The notes: a model not told the origin generated them from the sequence alone. Counted from the stretch's first letter, positions 43,401 to 48,380 are shown. The stretch: DNA of 64,000 bases from Arcuatula senhousia (GCA_963971305.1 OZ020303.1:41280106-41344105); one strand, 5' to 3'. Translations and numbers: made by a program.

Positions 43401-46317
43401 ATGTTCACTCGGTGCAGACCTGACCACTGGTCTGGTCAGCTCCAGGTCCGCTTTGGACAGCTTTTAATTAATGCAGGTGAAACCAGTGGTCATGTCCAGT
43501 TTATGGAAAATAATATTTATACATTGACAAGTGTTAGCAAAAACTGAAAATCCACGATATGTTAACATGTAAAATTAAATAATAAGAGTTCTTATTAAAG
43601 TAACAAAAATCGTCCAACATTATGTTTACTAATTAACAATGAATAAATTAAAGAAACTAATAAACAAATTAATAAATTATTTATCTATATTAATCAATTT
43701 AGAATCATAAATCAATCAATTAATAAAAGTAATATTTTACGTGCAAATTATTTTATTTGTAATGAATGTGCAAATTGCTAAATTTAATTTGAATGGACAA
43801 CCGATTAATTATTTTGCAGTCCTCTCCACTGTATAAAAAGCTGTCTTGAGCGGACCTGTCCTCTGGTCAGGTCAGGTCTAGACAGCTCTCGGTCTGCCTC
43901 TAGCTGACCATATCTGAGGACATGTCGGCTGTGAGCTGTATTGACTTGTGGTCAGGTCCGCTAAGGTCCACTTTTCAAAGCAGAATTGACCAAGAAAGCG
44001 GACGACAGTCTGTTTTGAGCTGACTAAAGTTCACTCTTTGGACAGCTATAGCTGATCAGAAAAGCGGATCTTAAGTCTGCTTTAAGTTCACTTATGTACA
44101 GATTAGAACTTGACCCATCTGTTTAACTAAAAAATAAAAAGTAGTTCATATCGGAAGTTTTTAGTTAGATTATGTTACACGTCTACAACACAAAAAACGA
44201 CATTTTTATTTTTTCCCTCACAATTGCTTGTTATTCTGTATGAAAATAAAAGGAATAAAACTTTAAAAAATATTCTAATGAATCTGAATTTTATTCTGCA
44301 TTTACATGTATTTTTATTATGTATTTGGCATTTTAAAAAAAGTAATTTTGTTCAAATTCGTGTGACATTTTGAACATTGTTCTATTTTGAGGTGTAGATC
44401 AAATATGAAGCAGACACTAAAGTGTCATTTATCTCAAGTCCTTAGGAATATATTGGGTGGAAAATTCACCAAATCGAGGTGTTCAGGAAAGGATAGAGTC
44501 AACATAACGGCAGATGATATTTAAACATGAAGCTAGTCTTCGTTTTTTGTCTAATATAAACTACATCTAATTTCTGATTTTTACACAAAAGAAATATGTC
44601 ATATGTTGTTTTTCTTGATCATACTTTAGAACTCTCAACGATATTCTTATTTTGTTAAGAGTTCTAAAAACAAAAATTAACGATAAAAGAGACGATTTTA
44701 ATTTTCAAATTATTAATTTTCCTAATCTACAGAGCAATATACCTACTTCCCCTGCATACGGTGTTTATATTTCACAACTTATTCGATATGCCAGAGATTG
44801 CACACATTTCACAGATTTTTTCATCAGACATCGATTTCTTCGTGACCGACTTTTGGAGCAGGGCTATAAGAAAATTCGTCTCATACGATGTAATGAGATG
44901 ATCGCCTCAATATCCCTATTGTGTCTAACAACTTTGTTGTGTTCTATGGTCATTACTGGATCCTAAGATTGCAATGGAAGAGGGAGGTTTGGCGCCACAA
45001 AACCTGGTTTAACCCACCATTTCGTTTGAAATGCCTGTACCAAGTCAGGACCATTGCGACTATGAGATTGATCTTTCAAGTTCGATAGTTTTGTTATTAC
45101 CTTTATTTACGAAGTTAGTTCGAATTTTAACAAGTCAGCTGGTTCCGATTATATAATTTTTATACGATCTGATATCATGTTGATAAGTAAAATACCATAA
45201 ATCGAACTTTTTATAATCCCTATTGCAACTCCCTAGGCTCATAAAACAATTATATATGACTCTGACCTGGTCGCTTAATGTTTGGGAAATGATTCAGTTT
45301 TTATTCATCCTAGTATTATTCAATATAAAACTCGTATAAACCTTTAAAAATAGCTTTCAAAACAATGAATTAGATTTGAATTCTACATGGATATTGTGTC
45401 TGGCATTATATGTCAAATTTGTTCTTTTTGTCATTATGTCTTGAGTACGTGTTGCTAAATGCTGTTCTTGTATTTTGTCTGTTTCTTTGTGTTGTCCTAG
45501 TTTGTGTTAACTTATTTCCTCTTTCGGAGTTTCTACAATTTTGAACCTCTCAGCTATTTAATGACTTCATTGTCTTTTATAGGGGATATGCAGGTCAGCT
45601 TATTAAACACGTAACAGGTTTATTCAGACTTATGACCTTTCTATTACTGAAAAATTACTTAAACAAGGTAATCGATACCACAATTAGTAGAATCTTTTTC
45701 TAAATTCTTCCACAAATATCGATTTCTTGTTAAAAAATTAATTGTACACGTCACTGACAGTGAAAGGTATATCACATCCTGAATTTTATCTTAATGTTTT
45801 ATAAAGCTGACAAGTGTTATATGTATGTGTGCAACAATTTGGATCAACAAATATATGTATGCGTATTAAGTTTTATGTGAAGTGTATATATATATAACGA
45901 TCTCAAAAACATTAAAAATACTAGAAATAAAAATATTTGGGTTACCACTGGCTACTTTCATGTAAACAAAATCAATAAAAACACCAACGTTCATGCTTAA
46001 TCCGGAAATATTACTATAGATTATCTCTAGAAGAGAATTAAAAAAGAAATCTATGACATATTAAAAAACATCATACGTCAATTAATGATACATACTGTCT
46101 TTTCTGTAGTAAATCACTACGTTCGAAATGTATACTGCTTCTTTAAAAGAAACCATCCACCAAACTGTCTTTTTATTGAGTCCTGTGTGAATACAGGAAT
46201 GGCTTTTCCATTCGTGGGTAGGACCGCCATCGTCTATAGCGAAACCCGCTGACCATGTACCATCATGATTTGTGTACGTGGAACTTTGATTTGCTGTACC
46301 ATTCGGTGATAAATTTA
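16330..46317 (-). CDS. Receptor-type tyrosine phosphatase with FTP/F5-8 and EGF-like ectodomain (28 exons)
   Basis: The joined exons give about 1,267 residues; the N-terminus lies further upstream. In order: FTP domain 1 (residues ~1-157), EGF-like exon (158-223), galactose-binding-like domain 2 (224-359), five EGF-like exons (360-590), transmembrane helix (~605-627), juxtamembrane region (to ~727), PTP D1 (~728-985) and D2 (~1013-1267). D1 has [35 protein letters not shown] and IQTKDQY, so it should be active. D2 lacks a WPD loop and has [10 protein letters not shown]. Every junction is GT-AG and phases match throughout, which is strong support. By family it should be a single-pass plasma-membrane protein that dephosphorylates phosphotyrosine in response to an extracellular ligand. 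The ectodomain is lectin-like plus EGF rather than the Ig/FNIII/MAM types of vertebrate RPTPs. The ligand is unknown. Confidence 0.9.
17026..17161 (-). CDS. RPTP exon 27: D2 signature loop
   Basis: Supplies the last base of Arg in FCR and continues [19 protein letters not shown], then [16 protein letters not shown], followed by GTAAG. The signature-loop cysteine and arginine are kept, but the usual preceding His is Phe. Confidence 0.93.
17203..17450 (-). mobile_element. Naiad family-1 3'-UTR fragment in RPTP intron
   Basis: Reverse complement reads through the family-1 3' region (AAGCAGGTTCTGC, TGTTGCC, GTCAAATCCAGCAAAGAAGG), diverged. Lies in the intron between exons 26 and 27, in the same orientation as the gene. 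Confidence 0.6.
17451..17924. other. Intron, no recognised feature
   Basis: AT-rich intronic DNA between two Naiad copies. Confidence 0.4.
17925..19168 (-). mobile_element. Naiad-type PLE, family 1, 5'-truncated (copy B)
   Basis: Minus-strand copy in the intron between exons 26 and 27. Starts at [16 protein letters not shown] and runs to the end of the RT ORF, then a diverged 3' region ending near 17925 (reverse complement ACCTTTGCTTCTTTGAAC). Truncation removes endonuclease, linker and the first RT motifs. Sense with respect to the phosphatase gene. Confidence 0.85.
18204..19172 (-). CDS. Penelope-like reverse transcriptase, truncated, frame open
   Basis: About 322 codons with [59 protein letters not shown] and [17 protein letters not shown]. 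Ends [11 protein letters not shown]. It keeps an open frame despite clear protein divergence from copy A, suggesting a separate subfamily insertion rather than a tandem duplicate. Confidence 0.85.
   Translation of the reverse strand: MFGVNQMWILKNSKELMENLHSKSFSSCNSIKTFDFSTLYTSIPHSQLKSRLAQLIKRSFIKKNGKRRYKYLVVGYKKTYFVIQESSKKNKFTEDQIIEMLNFLIDNIFVQFGGRVFQQTIGIPMGTNCAPLLADLFLHSYEADFLQSLLDKKDRKLALSFNLTFRYIDDVLSLNNSRFGDYLHLIYPKELEVKDTTDSRRSASYLDLFLEIDTQGRLCTKLYDKRDDFNFPIVNFPFLCSNIPSAPAYGVYVSQLIRYSRACGEYNDFLDRATRLTSKLLTQGYVAPRLLSSLKKFYGRHHVLVCKHGISISQMSTDVGLT
19301..19449 (-). CDS. RPTP exon 26: D2 central part
   Basis: Encodes [32 protein letters not shown] and ESMAVFC, ending in a split Arg codon. 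The W-P-D catalytic-loop aspartate is not in place (WQPEDYLPP), pointing to a pseudo-phosphatase D2. Confidence 0.9.
19790..19897 (-). CDS. RPTP exon 25: D2
   Basis: 36 codons in phase 0 on both sides: [17 protein letters not shown], then [14 protein letters not shown], flanked by GTTTGTAG and GTAAATG. Position and phase fit the D2 strand region. Confidence 0.85.
19898..20490 (-). other. RPTP intron, no recognised feature
   Basis: AT-rich intron with no repeat that I recognise. Confidence 0.45.
20491..20619 (-). CDS. RPTP exon 24: D2
   Basis: 43 codons: [42 protein letters not shown]. ATQxPL..T..DFW..VYD is the conserved PTP core (ATQGPL...DFW in active domains). Confidence 0.93.
21201..21274 (-). 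CDS. RPTP exon 23: D2
   Basis: Encodes [19 protein letters not shown] and NAVIIP. Corresponds to the KNR...ILPxDxxR and DYINA motifs. Donor GTGAG. Confidence 0.9.
21688..21787 (-). CDS. RPTP exon 22: start of D2
   Basis: Encodes [17 protein letters not shown], then [12 protein letters not shown], the N-terminal PTP helix and the KNR box of D2. Acceptor TTTACAG, donor GTATGT. Confidence 0.9.
21788..22815 (-). other. RPTP intron with a short repeat
   Basis: 1.0-kb intron between D1 and D2 exons. 22625-22740 contains GATGTGGAATAATTGTACGCG and CCGCCAGCAGCCTTCAAC, a diverged member of the repeat family at 57.2 and 58.9 kb. The rest shows nothing. Confidence 0.5.
22816..22965 (-). CDS. RPTP exon 21: D1 end and D1-D2 linker
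   Basis: 50 codons in phase 0: [14 protein letters not shown] closes the Q-loop helix of D1 (IQTK|DQY across the splice), then a polar linker, [20 protein letters not shown]. Donor GTAATC, acceptor AAATTCAAG. Confidence 0.88.
22966..23690 (-). other. RPTP intron, no recognised feature
   Basis: AT-rich intron part; 23270-23370 faintly resembles a decayed Naiad 3' region but cannot be called. Confidence 0.4.
23697..23870 (-). mobile_element. Naiad family-1 3'-UTR fragment in RPTP intron
   Basis: Starts GACAAAGAAGCAGAGGTACC (reverse complement of the family 3' end) and continues through GGGGTATCCGAATGTCAAAAG to ATCAATCAACAACGCGAACTC with few changes. Only ~170 bases of 3' end are present, so it is an extreme 5' truncation. 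Confidence 0.8.
24006..24985. mobile_element. ~980-bp element with short inverted ends and G-rich ATGGGG arrays
   Basis: GTAAAAGCTTCCC at 24009-24021 is inverted at about 24970-24982 (GGGAAGCTTTTAC). Inside each end is a degenerate array of ATGGGG/ATGGTAT words (24028-24210 and 24833-24960), G-rich on the plus strand at both ends; the centre is AT-rich. Non-coding. Possibly a MITE that captured or generated a minisatellite. Lies in the intron between exons 20 and 21. Confidence 0.45.
24986..25502 (-). other. RPTP intron, no recognised feature
   Basis: AT-rich intronic DNA up to the exon-20 donor. Confidence 0.45.
25503..25638 (-). CDS. RPTP exon 20: D1 catalytic loop
   Basis: Continues HC|S into [20 protein letters not shown] and ends [11 protein letters not shown]. 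With exon 19 this gives [10 protein letters not shown], the PTP signature with catalytic cysteine and arginine intact. Confidence 0.97.
25639..26185 (-). other. RPTP intron, no recognised feature
   Basis: AT-rich intronic DNA. Confidence 0.4.
26190..26590 (-). mobile_element. Naiad family-1 3' fragment in RPTP intron
   Basis: Contains the reverse-complement 3' region plus the last ~50 codons of a decayed RT ORF (to AATTTCTTGAGTGAAGACAG and GACGCTCTGCCAAGGAAATT). Frameshifts and stops throughout. Confidence 0.7.
26807..26952 (-). CDS. RPTP exon 19: D1 WPD loop
   Basis: Encodes [20 protein letters not shown], then [20 protein letters not shown], ending in a split Ser codon. WPDHGVP carries the general-acid aspartate; the cysteine of HC is the nucleophile. 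Confidence 0.97.
27180..27311 (-). CDS. RPTP exon 18: D1
   Basis: 44 codons in phase 0: [20 protein letters not shown], then [19 protein letters not shown]. KCxxYWP is a conserved PTP box. The long frame printed in another phase here is a shadow. Confidence 0.95.
27609..27706 (-). CDS. RPTP exon 17: D1
   Basis: Encodes [17 protein letters not shown] and [16 protein letters not shown], the QGPxxxTxxDFWxMxW core of the domain. Donor GTATAC. Confidence 0.95.
27707..28194 (-). other. RPTP intron, no recognised feature
   Basis: AT-rich intronic DNA. Confidence 0.4.
28195..28231 (-). CDS. RPTP exon 16: D1 micro-exon
   Basis: Only 37 bases: [12 protein letters not shown] plus one base. It completes YIATQ|GP with exon 17, the conserved ATQGP motif. 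Acceptor TTACAG, donor GTAC. Both neighbouring phases demand it. Confidence 0.92.
28574..28641 (-). CDS. RPTP exon 15: D1
   Basis: Encodes (Y)[19 protein letters not shown] and YLD. DHSRV and DYINASY are the conserved phosphotyrosine-recognition region. Confidence 0.95.
28642..29032 (-). other. RPTP intron, no recognised feature
   Basis: AT-rich intronic DNA. Confidence 0.4.
29033..29120 (-). CDS. RPTP exon 14: start of D1
   Basis: Encodes [20 protein letters not shown] and KNRFLTTWP. KxKNRF is the N-terminal PTP box. The P|Y codon is split into exon 15 (WPYDHSRV). Confidence 0.93.
29121..29704 (-). other. RPTP intron, no recognised feature
   Basis: AT-rich intronic DNA. Confidence 0.4.
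29705..29943 (-). CDS. RPTP exon 13: juxtamembrane region
   Basis: 79 codons of acidic, serine-rich sequence: [40 protein letters not shown], then [17 protein letters not shown] leading into D1. Tyrosines in NDYANV and CIYGNT could be phosphorylation sites (inference). Acceptor CTTTAG, donor GTAAG. Confidence 0.85.
30147..30199 (-). CDS. RPTP exon 12: basic stop-transfer segment
   Basis: Encodes [18 protein letters not shown] immediately after the membrane helix, the expected positively charged cytoplasmic anchor. Acceptor TTATTTCAG, donor GTAAGT. Confidence 0.88.
30378..31345 (-). mobile_element. Naiad-type PLE, family 2, 5'-truncated (copy D)
   Basis: Minus-strand copy in the intron between exons 11 and 12. 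Protein: [49 protein letters not shown], then a frameshift near 30890, [18 protein letters not shown] and a stop at 30662. The 3' region ends TTTTGTTATTACCTTTATT. It differs from family 1 in protein ([16 protein letters not shown]) and has an unrelated 3' region. This is the reference copy for family 2 here. Confidence 0.85.
30795..31388 (-). pseudogene. Family-2 reverse transcriptase, frameshifted
   Basis: Catalytic motifs are present: motif [14 protein letters not shown], motif C YIDD. A frameshift near 30890-30900 moves the thumb region ([17 protein letters not shown]) into the frame ending at 30662. Motif A and everything upstream are missing, and residues before ~31345 are flanking DNA. 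Confidence 0.8.
31572..32245 (+). mobile_element. Naiad-type PLE, family 1, decayed (copy C)
   Basis: Begins near GGACACTACGGATTCTAGG, encodes a broken C-terminal RT part ([34 protein letters not shown]), loses frame near 31835, and continues through the family-1 3' region to TTGGTACCTCTGCTTCTT. Lies head-to-head with copy D in the same intron and antisense to the gene. Confidence 0.8.
32246..32587 (-). other. RPTP intron, no recognised feature
   Basis: AT-rich intronic DNA up to the membrane-exon donor. Confidence 0.4.
32588..32708 (-). CDS. RPTP exon 11: transmembrane helix
   Basis: Encodes [17 protein letters not shown], then a Gly-rich and strongly hydrophobic stretch ([21 protein letters not shown]) and a split Arg. 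One helix of about 22 residues, type I orientation. Acceptor ATTTTCAG, donor GTAAAT. Confidence 0.92.
32709..33162 (-). other. RPTP intron, no recognised feature
   Basis: AT-rich intronic DNA. Confidence 0.4.
33163..33295. mobile_element. Foldback MITE abutting an RPTP splice donor
   Basis: CTGGCCTCGGCGCCACAAAA at the left and TTTTGTGGCGCCTGGGCCTG at the right form inverted ends. The inverted homology continues inward (CTTAAGTCTGAGAATATTCTCA and its complement at 33233-33255), so almost the whole ~133 bp is a hairpin. Its right end is only a few bases inside the intron from the exon-10 donor at 33298-33302. Confidence 0.75.
33303..33440 (-). CDS. RPTP exon 10: EGF-like
   Basis: Encodes [46 protein letters not shown]; eight cysteines in the MEGF/scavenger-receptor-F spacing. 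Phase 1-1 exon, donor GTAATA. Confidence 0.9.
33441..33925 (-). other. RPTP intron, no recognised feature
   Basis: AT-rich intronic DNA. Confidence 0.4.
33926..34057 (-). CDS. RPTP exon 9: EGF-like
   Basis: Encodes [44 protein letters not shown]. Eight cysteines. Phase 1-1, acceptor CTTTCAG, donor GTATAC. Confidence 0.9.
34058..35100 (-). other. RPTP intron, little recognised
   Basis: AT-rich intron. 34985-35040 has GAGATGTGGAATAAGTACAAATG, a possible decayed member of the family at 57.2 kb; nothing else recognised. Confidence 0.4.
35101..35247 (-). CDS. RPTP exon 8: EGF-like
   Basis: Encodes [50 protein letters not shown]. Eight cysteines. Phase 1-1. Confidence 0.9.
35499..35639 (-). CDS. 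RPTP exon 7: EGF-like
   Basis: Encodes [46 protein letters not shown]. Donor is GTTAGT, a weaker but valid GT site; the phase then matches exon 8 (split Arg). Confidence 0.88.
35695..35822 (+). mobile_element. Naiad family-2 3'-UTR fragment in RPTP intron
   Basis: AGGACCATTGCGATCTTCAATTTTTTCGG to GAGATTGATCCTCC and GGTAATTTTGTTATTACCTTTA match the last ~125 bases of family 2. Antisense to the gene and 56 bases upstream of exon 7's acceptor side. Confidence 0.75.
36003..36137 (-). CDS. RPTP exon 6: EGF-like
   Basis: Encodes [46 protein letters not shown]; the clearest EGF-like exon of the set. Phase 1-1. Confidence 0.92.
36440..37620. repeat. ~152-bp tandem repeat, about 5.7 units, with GC-rich flanks
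   Basis: Units start at GCCGAAGGTTTCGG-like words at 36591, 36740, 36894, 37049, 37202 and 37353 (spacing 149-155). Each includes GATAATGCCCCTAGGG, GGCTGCATAGGTAGCCTAAGG and GAACTGAAACTTG. Flanks CGCTAGCAAAAGTGCGGGGAT and GAGTAGCGCGGGGATGTG suggest one ~1.2-kb element. The tandem core fits a HINE-like non-autonomous element or a dispersed satellite. In the intron between exons 5 and 6. Confidence 0.8.
37809..38030 (-). CDS. RPTP exon 5: second galactose-binding-like domain, C half
   Basis: Encodes [57 protein letters not shown]. GRYIxV...VCELEIFG is the usual closing strand of F5/8- and FTP-type domains. Phase 1-1. Confidence 0.88.
38372..38557 (-). CDS. RPTP exon 4: second galactose-binding-like domain, N half
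   Basis: Encodes [35 protein letters not shown], then [26 protein letters not shown]...DGD...SC fits the start of an F5/8-like domain. More diverged than domain 1. Confidence 0.85.
38558..38950 (-). other. RPTP intron, no recognised feature
   Basis: AT-rich intronic DNA. Confidence 0.4.
38955..39064 (+). mobile_element. Naiad family-1 3'-UTR fragment near RPTP exon 3
   Basis: GCTGTCCGTGTTTTGTCACTTTC to TTTTGTCTCTGCCCTTTCGG and ACCTCTGTTTCTTTCAAAG. Only ~110 bases of 3' end. Its 3' terminus is about 15-20 bases inside the intron from the exon-3 donor. Confidence 0.8.
39085..39282 (-). CDS. RPTP exon 3: EGF-like pair
   Basis: Encodes [36 protein letters not shown], then [19 protein letters not shown] and GTAGPSCDK. 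Separates the two FTP-like domains. Phase 1-1, acceptor CCTATAG, donor GTAAG. Confidence 0.9.
39520..39730 (+). mobile_element. HINE-like tandem-core element, left part
   Basis: Core units with AATTCTGGTAATATGCACAAC, TTTCGTTAAATTCCG and GGGAAAATTTCTAAATTCAAAGGG, interrupted by Naiad copy E. The same unit resumes at 40658. Confidence 0.65.
39687..40376 (+). CDS. Penelope-like reverse transcriptase, C-terminal half
   Basis: From [20 protein letters not shown] through [13 protein letters not shown] and [15 protein letters not shown] to [11 protein letters not shown]. The first ~15 residues are flanking DNA read in frame. A CSN insertion (FLCTCSNIP) comes from a short ACATG-TAG duplication. Motif A is missing, so it cannot be active. 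Confidence 0.85.
   Translation: MINKDFQGKFLNSKGQFGGRVFQQTIGIPMGTNCAPLLADLFLHSYEADFLQSLLDKKDRRLAFSFNLTFRYIDDVLSLNNSRFGDFLHLIYPQELEIKDTTDSRKSASYLDLHLEIDSQGRLSTRLYDKRDDFNFSIVNFPFLCTCSNIPSAPAYGVYVSQLIRYSRACGTYIDFLSRATSLTQKLLTQGYVAPRLLSSLKKFYGRHHALIDKYGISISQMSADVGLS
39731..40657 (+). mobile_element. Naiad-type PLE, family 1, 5'-truncated (copy E)
   Basis: Starts at TCAGTTTGGTGGACGTG inside RT motif B and ends at the 3' terminus CTCTGCTTCTG. The flanks are two halves of one HINE core unit (AAAGGGTCA | CATAACCCC), so both junctions can be read to within about 3 bases and almost no target duplication was made. In the intron between exons 2 and 3, antisense to the gene. Confidence 0.88.
40658..41215 (+). 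mobile_element. HINE-like element, right part with microsatellite and hairpin
   Basis: Core units resume (TAACCCCAACAAAAATTAGAG; AAAGGGCCATAACTGCTACAG), followed by GACAGACGGACGGACAG at about 41134 and a terminal hairpin ATGCCCTC...GAGGGGGGGCAT (41182-41211). Interrupted by Naiad copy E and by a second Naiad 3' fragment at 40726-40895. Matches the layout of non-autonomous Helentron-type elements. Confidence 0.65.
40726..40895 (+). mobile_element. Naiad family-1 3'-UTR fragment inserted in the HINE core
   Basis: CTTACTCTTCCGGAGCACC to ACTCGACTGCTTCATTGG and GTGCCTCTTTGTC. Flanking core sequence (ATATCATGTCCTTC before, ACTTCCTATATACC after) would be contiguous without it. Confidence 0.65.
41283..41531 (-). 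CDS. RPTP exon 2: FTP domain 1, C half
   Basis: Encodes [66 protein letters not shown]. The pattern R-L-xGYxLYxSN...CY...C...G..VIIYNER...MCDVQVxG is the FTP/fucolectin second half. Phase 1-1. Confidence 0.93.
41655..41910 (-). mobile_element. Naiad family-1 3'-UTR remnant
   Basis: Reverse-complement 3' region: GGGGCATTCAAATGTCAAAA, GTTAGCAGTTCCTATTTGC, ACATCCCGTCGCTATGC. Diverged, in the intron between exons 1 and 2. Confidence 0.6.
42115..42435 (-). mobile_element. Naiad family-1 3' fragment (copy I)
   Basis: Starts CTGCAAAGAAGCAAAGGTG and ends just inside the ORF at ACATCTGCGCTCATCTGA (reverse of SADVG). More similar to copy B (AAAGGTGTACCAAAG) than to A or E, so it belongs to the same subgroup as B. 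Confidence 0.75.
42590..43140 (-). mobile_element. Naiad family-1, decayed (copy H, 3' part)
   Basis: 3' region (GGGCATTCGAGTGTCAAAAG...GCTATAGCACACCCG) and decayed C-terminal RT (GTGACGCTCTGCAAGTCCCAC, GGAGCGGACAGAATGTTGCTAC). Continues at 44395-44570 on the far side of the 43.2-44.1 kb element. Confidence 0.7.
43212..44123. mobile_element. Foldback/MITE-like element with GGTCCGCTTT arrays, ~910 bp
   Basis: CAGATGGGTCCAGTCCGAAC at the left and GAACTTGACCCATCTG at the right are inverted; the homology extends inward as CTGTATGCATAGTGAACT and AGTTCACTTATGTACAG. Inside both ends are arrays of GGTCxGCTTT/GGTCAGxTC words around an AT-rich centre. Non-coding. It sits within Naiad copy H, so it inserted later or split it. 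Confidence 0.7.
44395..44570 (-). pseudogene. Decayed Naiad RT fragment (copy H, 5' part)
   Basis: Minus strand resembles the region SASYLDL to YIDDV of copy B (GATCAAATATGAAGCAGAC, TTTATCTCAAGTCC, CACCAAATCGAGG, GTCAACATAACGGCAGATG) with many indels. Confidence 0.6.
44668..45115 (+). mobile_element. Naiad-type PLE, family 2, 3' fragment (copy J)
   Basis: Encodes [19 protein letters not shown] and [39 protein letters not shown], then jumps from RLIR straight into the 3' region (deletion of ~90 bases against copy D). Ends GTTTTGTTATTACCTTTATTTAC. In the intron between exons 1 and 2, antisense to the gene. Confidence 0.82.
45116..46095 (-). other. RPTP intron, little recognised
   Basis: AT-rich intron. 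45435-45550 faintly follows the Naiad family-1 3' region (CTGTTCTTGTATTTTGTCTG, CTTTCGGAGTTTCTAC). Nothing else seen. Confidence 0.4.
46096..46317 (-). CDS. RPTP exon 1 (first certain): FTP domain 1, N half
   Basis: Encodes [67 protein letters not shown]...AIDDG...CIHT...WW.V...I..V.IYYR is the FTP/fucolectin first half. Acceptor CTTTTATCTATAG at 46318-46330, phase 1. The frame also stays open to an ATG at 46369 with a short hydrophobic stretch (CLILLSIV), an alternative start I consider less likely than splicing. Confidence 0.9.
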
Positions 46318-46431
46318 CTATAGATAAAAGTATCAAACATTTTGAAGTTGTATTTGTTTTAATAGCCATGTTATATGATGTTTCATGTAATTGGCTTTTT
46401 ATTTGGTTAACATTAATAGCATGAACCTAGA

Positions 46432-46623
46432 ATTTTTATTCATAATTCGCCTTTTGGCTCTACGTCAATACTAAGACAGCTTTACCTTCACTGAGCGCTG
46501 AAGCGTGACCAAATTTATCTCTATTTAAAGAAAAGAAAGTTACGACATATAGTAATTTACAGGTAACTGGTCAGTATGACCATGACCTCAGTAAATAAAC
46601 AGGTGCTACCGTGAATCTTGTCA
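46432..46623 (+). repeat. DIRS left inverted terminal repeat with outer tip
   Basis: Tip 46432-46467 (TTTTATTCATAATTCGCC...GGCTCTACGTC) is complementary to 51312-51350; 46468-46623 is complementary to 51502-51656. The frame-like words are not coding. Confidence 0.88.
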
Positions 46624-46847
46624 TTATTACTTTTAGAGTGATGAGGCGTGCAGGCCTCTGGCGATGCACGTAGGTTAATTTCTTTATACTTTTAATATTA
46701 AAGTGAATTGTAGTCATTAAAACTTTTGGTGAGTTTTATTATCTTATTTATTGATGTTACAACGTATTTGTTGGACATTTTAGTTTTGCTGATTGTGTTA
46801 CAACGTTATTTGTTGGACACTTTATTTTACCTTTCTTACCACGTGGC

Positions 46848-48380
46848 GTGGAATTTTTCCGAGTCATGGCTGATGTTAATGACGATATTTTATTATTGAA
46901 TGACGATGAGTCCGATACTGGCGAGGTTGACAAGTCTGAAAAGTTAATATCTGATGATAAGTTTGATAAAATTAAAGGTAAAACAAGGGCTCAGAGGACA
47001 GATACTGTGTTAAAATATAATGCCACTGGTGAGAAATCTTTAGTTTCCAATAGGGGTGGTAAATCCAGCCCCAAATGTGTTAAAAGGAAAGCTCTACCAA
47101 GGGTAGTACTGTTACGGCTAAAACTCCTAGATTTTCTAGTGAAGGAATTGAAGACTTGAAGGATCAGATCGGCATTTCACTGATGAGTCAGAATATTGCA
47201 GGCCTCACTACTTTGCTCTAGTCTGTTGTGACTACTTTCGGAACTGATAATCAGTCTAATGTGGTATGTGCACCCATGCAAAGGGGTACTATTCAGCCTT
47301 CTGAACCATCTGTAAAGCCTGGTCCTACATGTACGGCAACTTTGTCCAAAGAGACATGTCCTAGTAATGAGATCTCAGAGTCAGGCTCTGTTTTGTCCAG
47401 ACCTGCTTGTCAGGGAAGTGTTGTTAATCAGAGTAGGCTTATTTTGCCTTTGACGCCTAACTTCGATGATATAAAATATGATGAGAATGAGAACTTTGGC
47501 CTTTCTCCACAGGTAGAAACTTTCAGTGTAAACTGCACTTTTGATCCTGTTCAAGGATTTTCTGATGCTTTTAATGTCACGTCGAACAGTAATAGTGTAG
47601 ATCAGCAGTCTAAGGAGGGTCAGGAAGTAGGAAAGGAGGAAAACGATGAGTGGAATATTCCCCAATTAAAGTCCGATGAGAAGACGGGACCGAATATTTC
47701 GGTTGGGCTAGCGGCGGCTGTTGATGCTGCTTTCATGTCAAAGAAAGAAAGCATTAAGGCAATTTCAGACAAATATCTTAGACCTGACAATTGCAAATAT
47801 CTAAGTGTGCCCATGGTTAATAAGGAAATATGGTCTGCCCTTTACAAAACTGCCCAAGAAAATGATGTCAAGCTACAGGAAATTCAAAACAAATGTGTCT
47901 GGTATTATTCCTTCAGTTCAACTAGCAGATATGTGCACGTCTATTGAGGCTTTTGACACTAGTATTGTCTGATTCTTTTAGTATGCTTGGACATAGGGAA
48001 GGGCTTGTTTACGCCCTTATATGAATGAAAGGTATATACCTATATGTAATGCCGATGTAGAGTTTGACTCGCTACTTTTTGGAGCTGAAGGTATGAAAAA
48101 ACTAAAAGAGTTAGGTGACTCTCTTAAAGTACCTATTGGAAATCCTAGGTTTAGCAAAAATGGTTCCCCAGGAAATTATGGGTACAGGTCTGGTTCTTAT
48201 GGTAACTCTGGTTCTGGAAGTTATGGTAGTCAAAATGGTGATTCGAATGATTTAAACTCCAGAGGCCCTGTGTACAGGCAGGGCAACCGAGGACGAGGCA
48301 GAGGCCAGAACAGAGGTTACCAACGTCAGACGGGAGGAAGAGGTAATTACAGAAAGTGGATTCCTCAGAAAAAAAGGTGA
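46848..48380 (+). pseudogene. DIRS Gag-like ORF, broken
   Basis: Pieces 46848-47159, 47228-47947 and 48021-48380 follow one another with frame changes and an in-frame TAG near 47218. Starts MADVNDDILLLNDDESD (acidic). The C-terminus is Gly/Arg-rich (GNRGRGRGQNRGYQRQTGGR), typical of nucleic-acid binding in DIRS Gag. No zinc knuckle seen. Confidence 0.75.

Noticed and set aside
46082..46369. ATG at 46369 as the true start of the receptor
   Set aside because: The preceding hydrophobic stretch is short and a good splice acceptor lies between it and the FTP domain. Kept only as an alternative in the exon entry.
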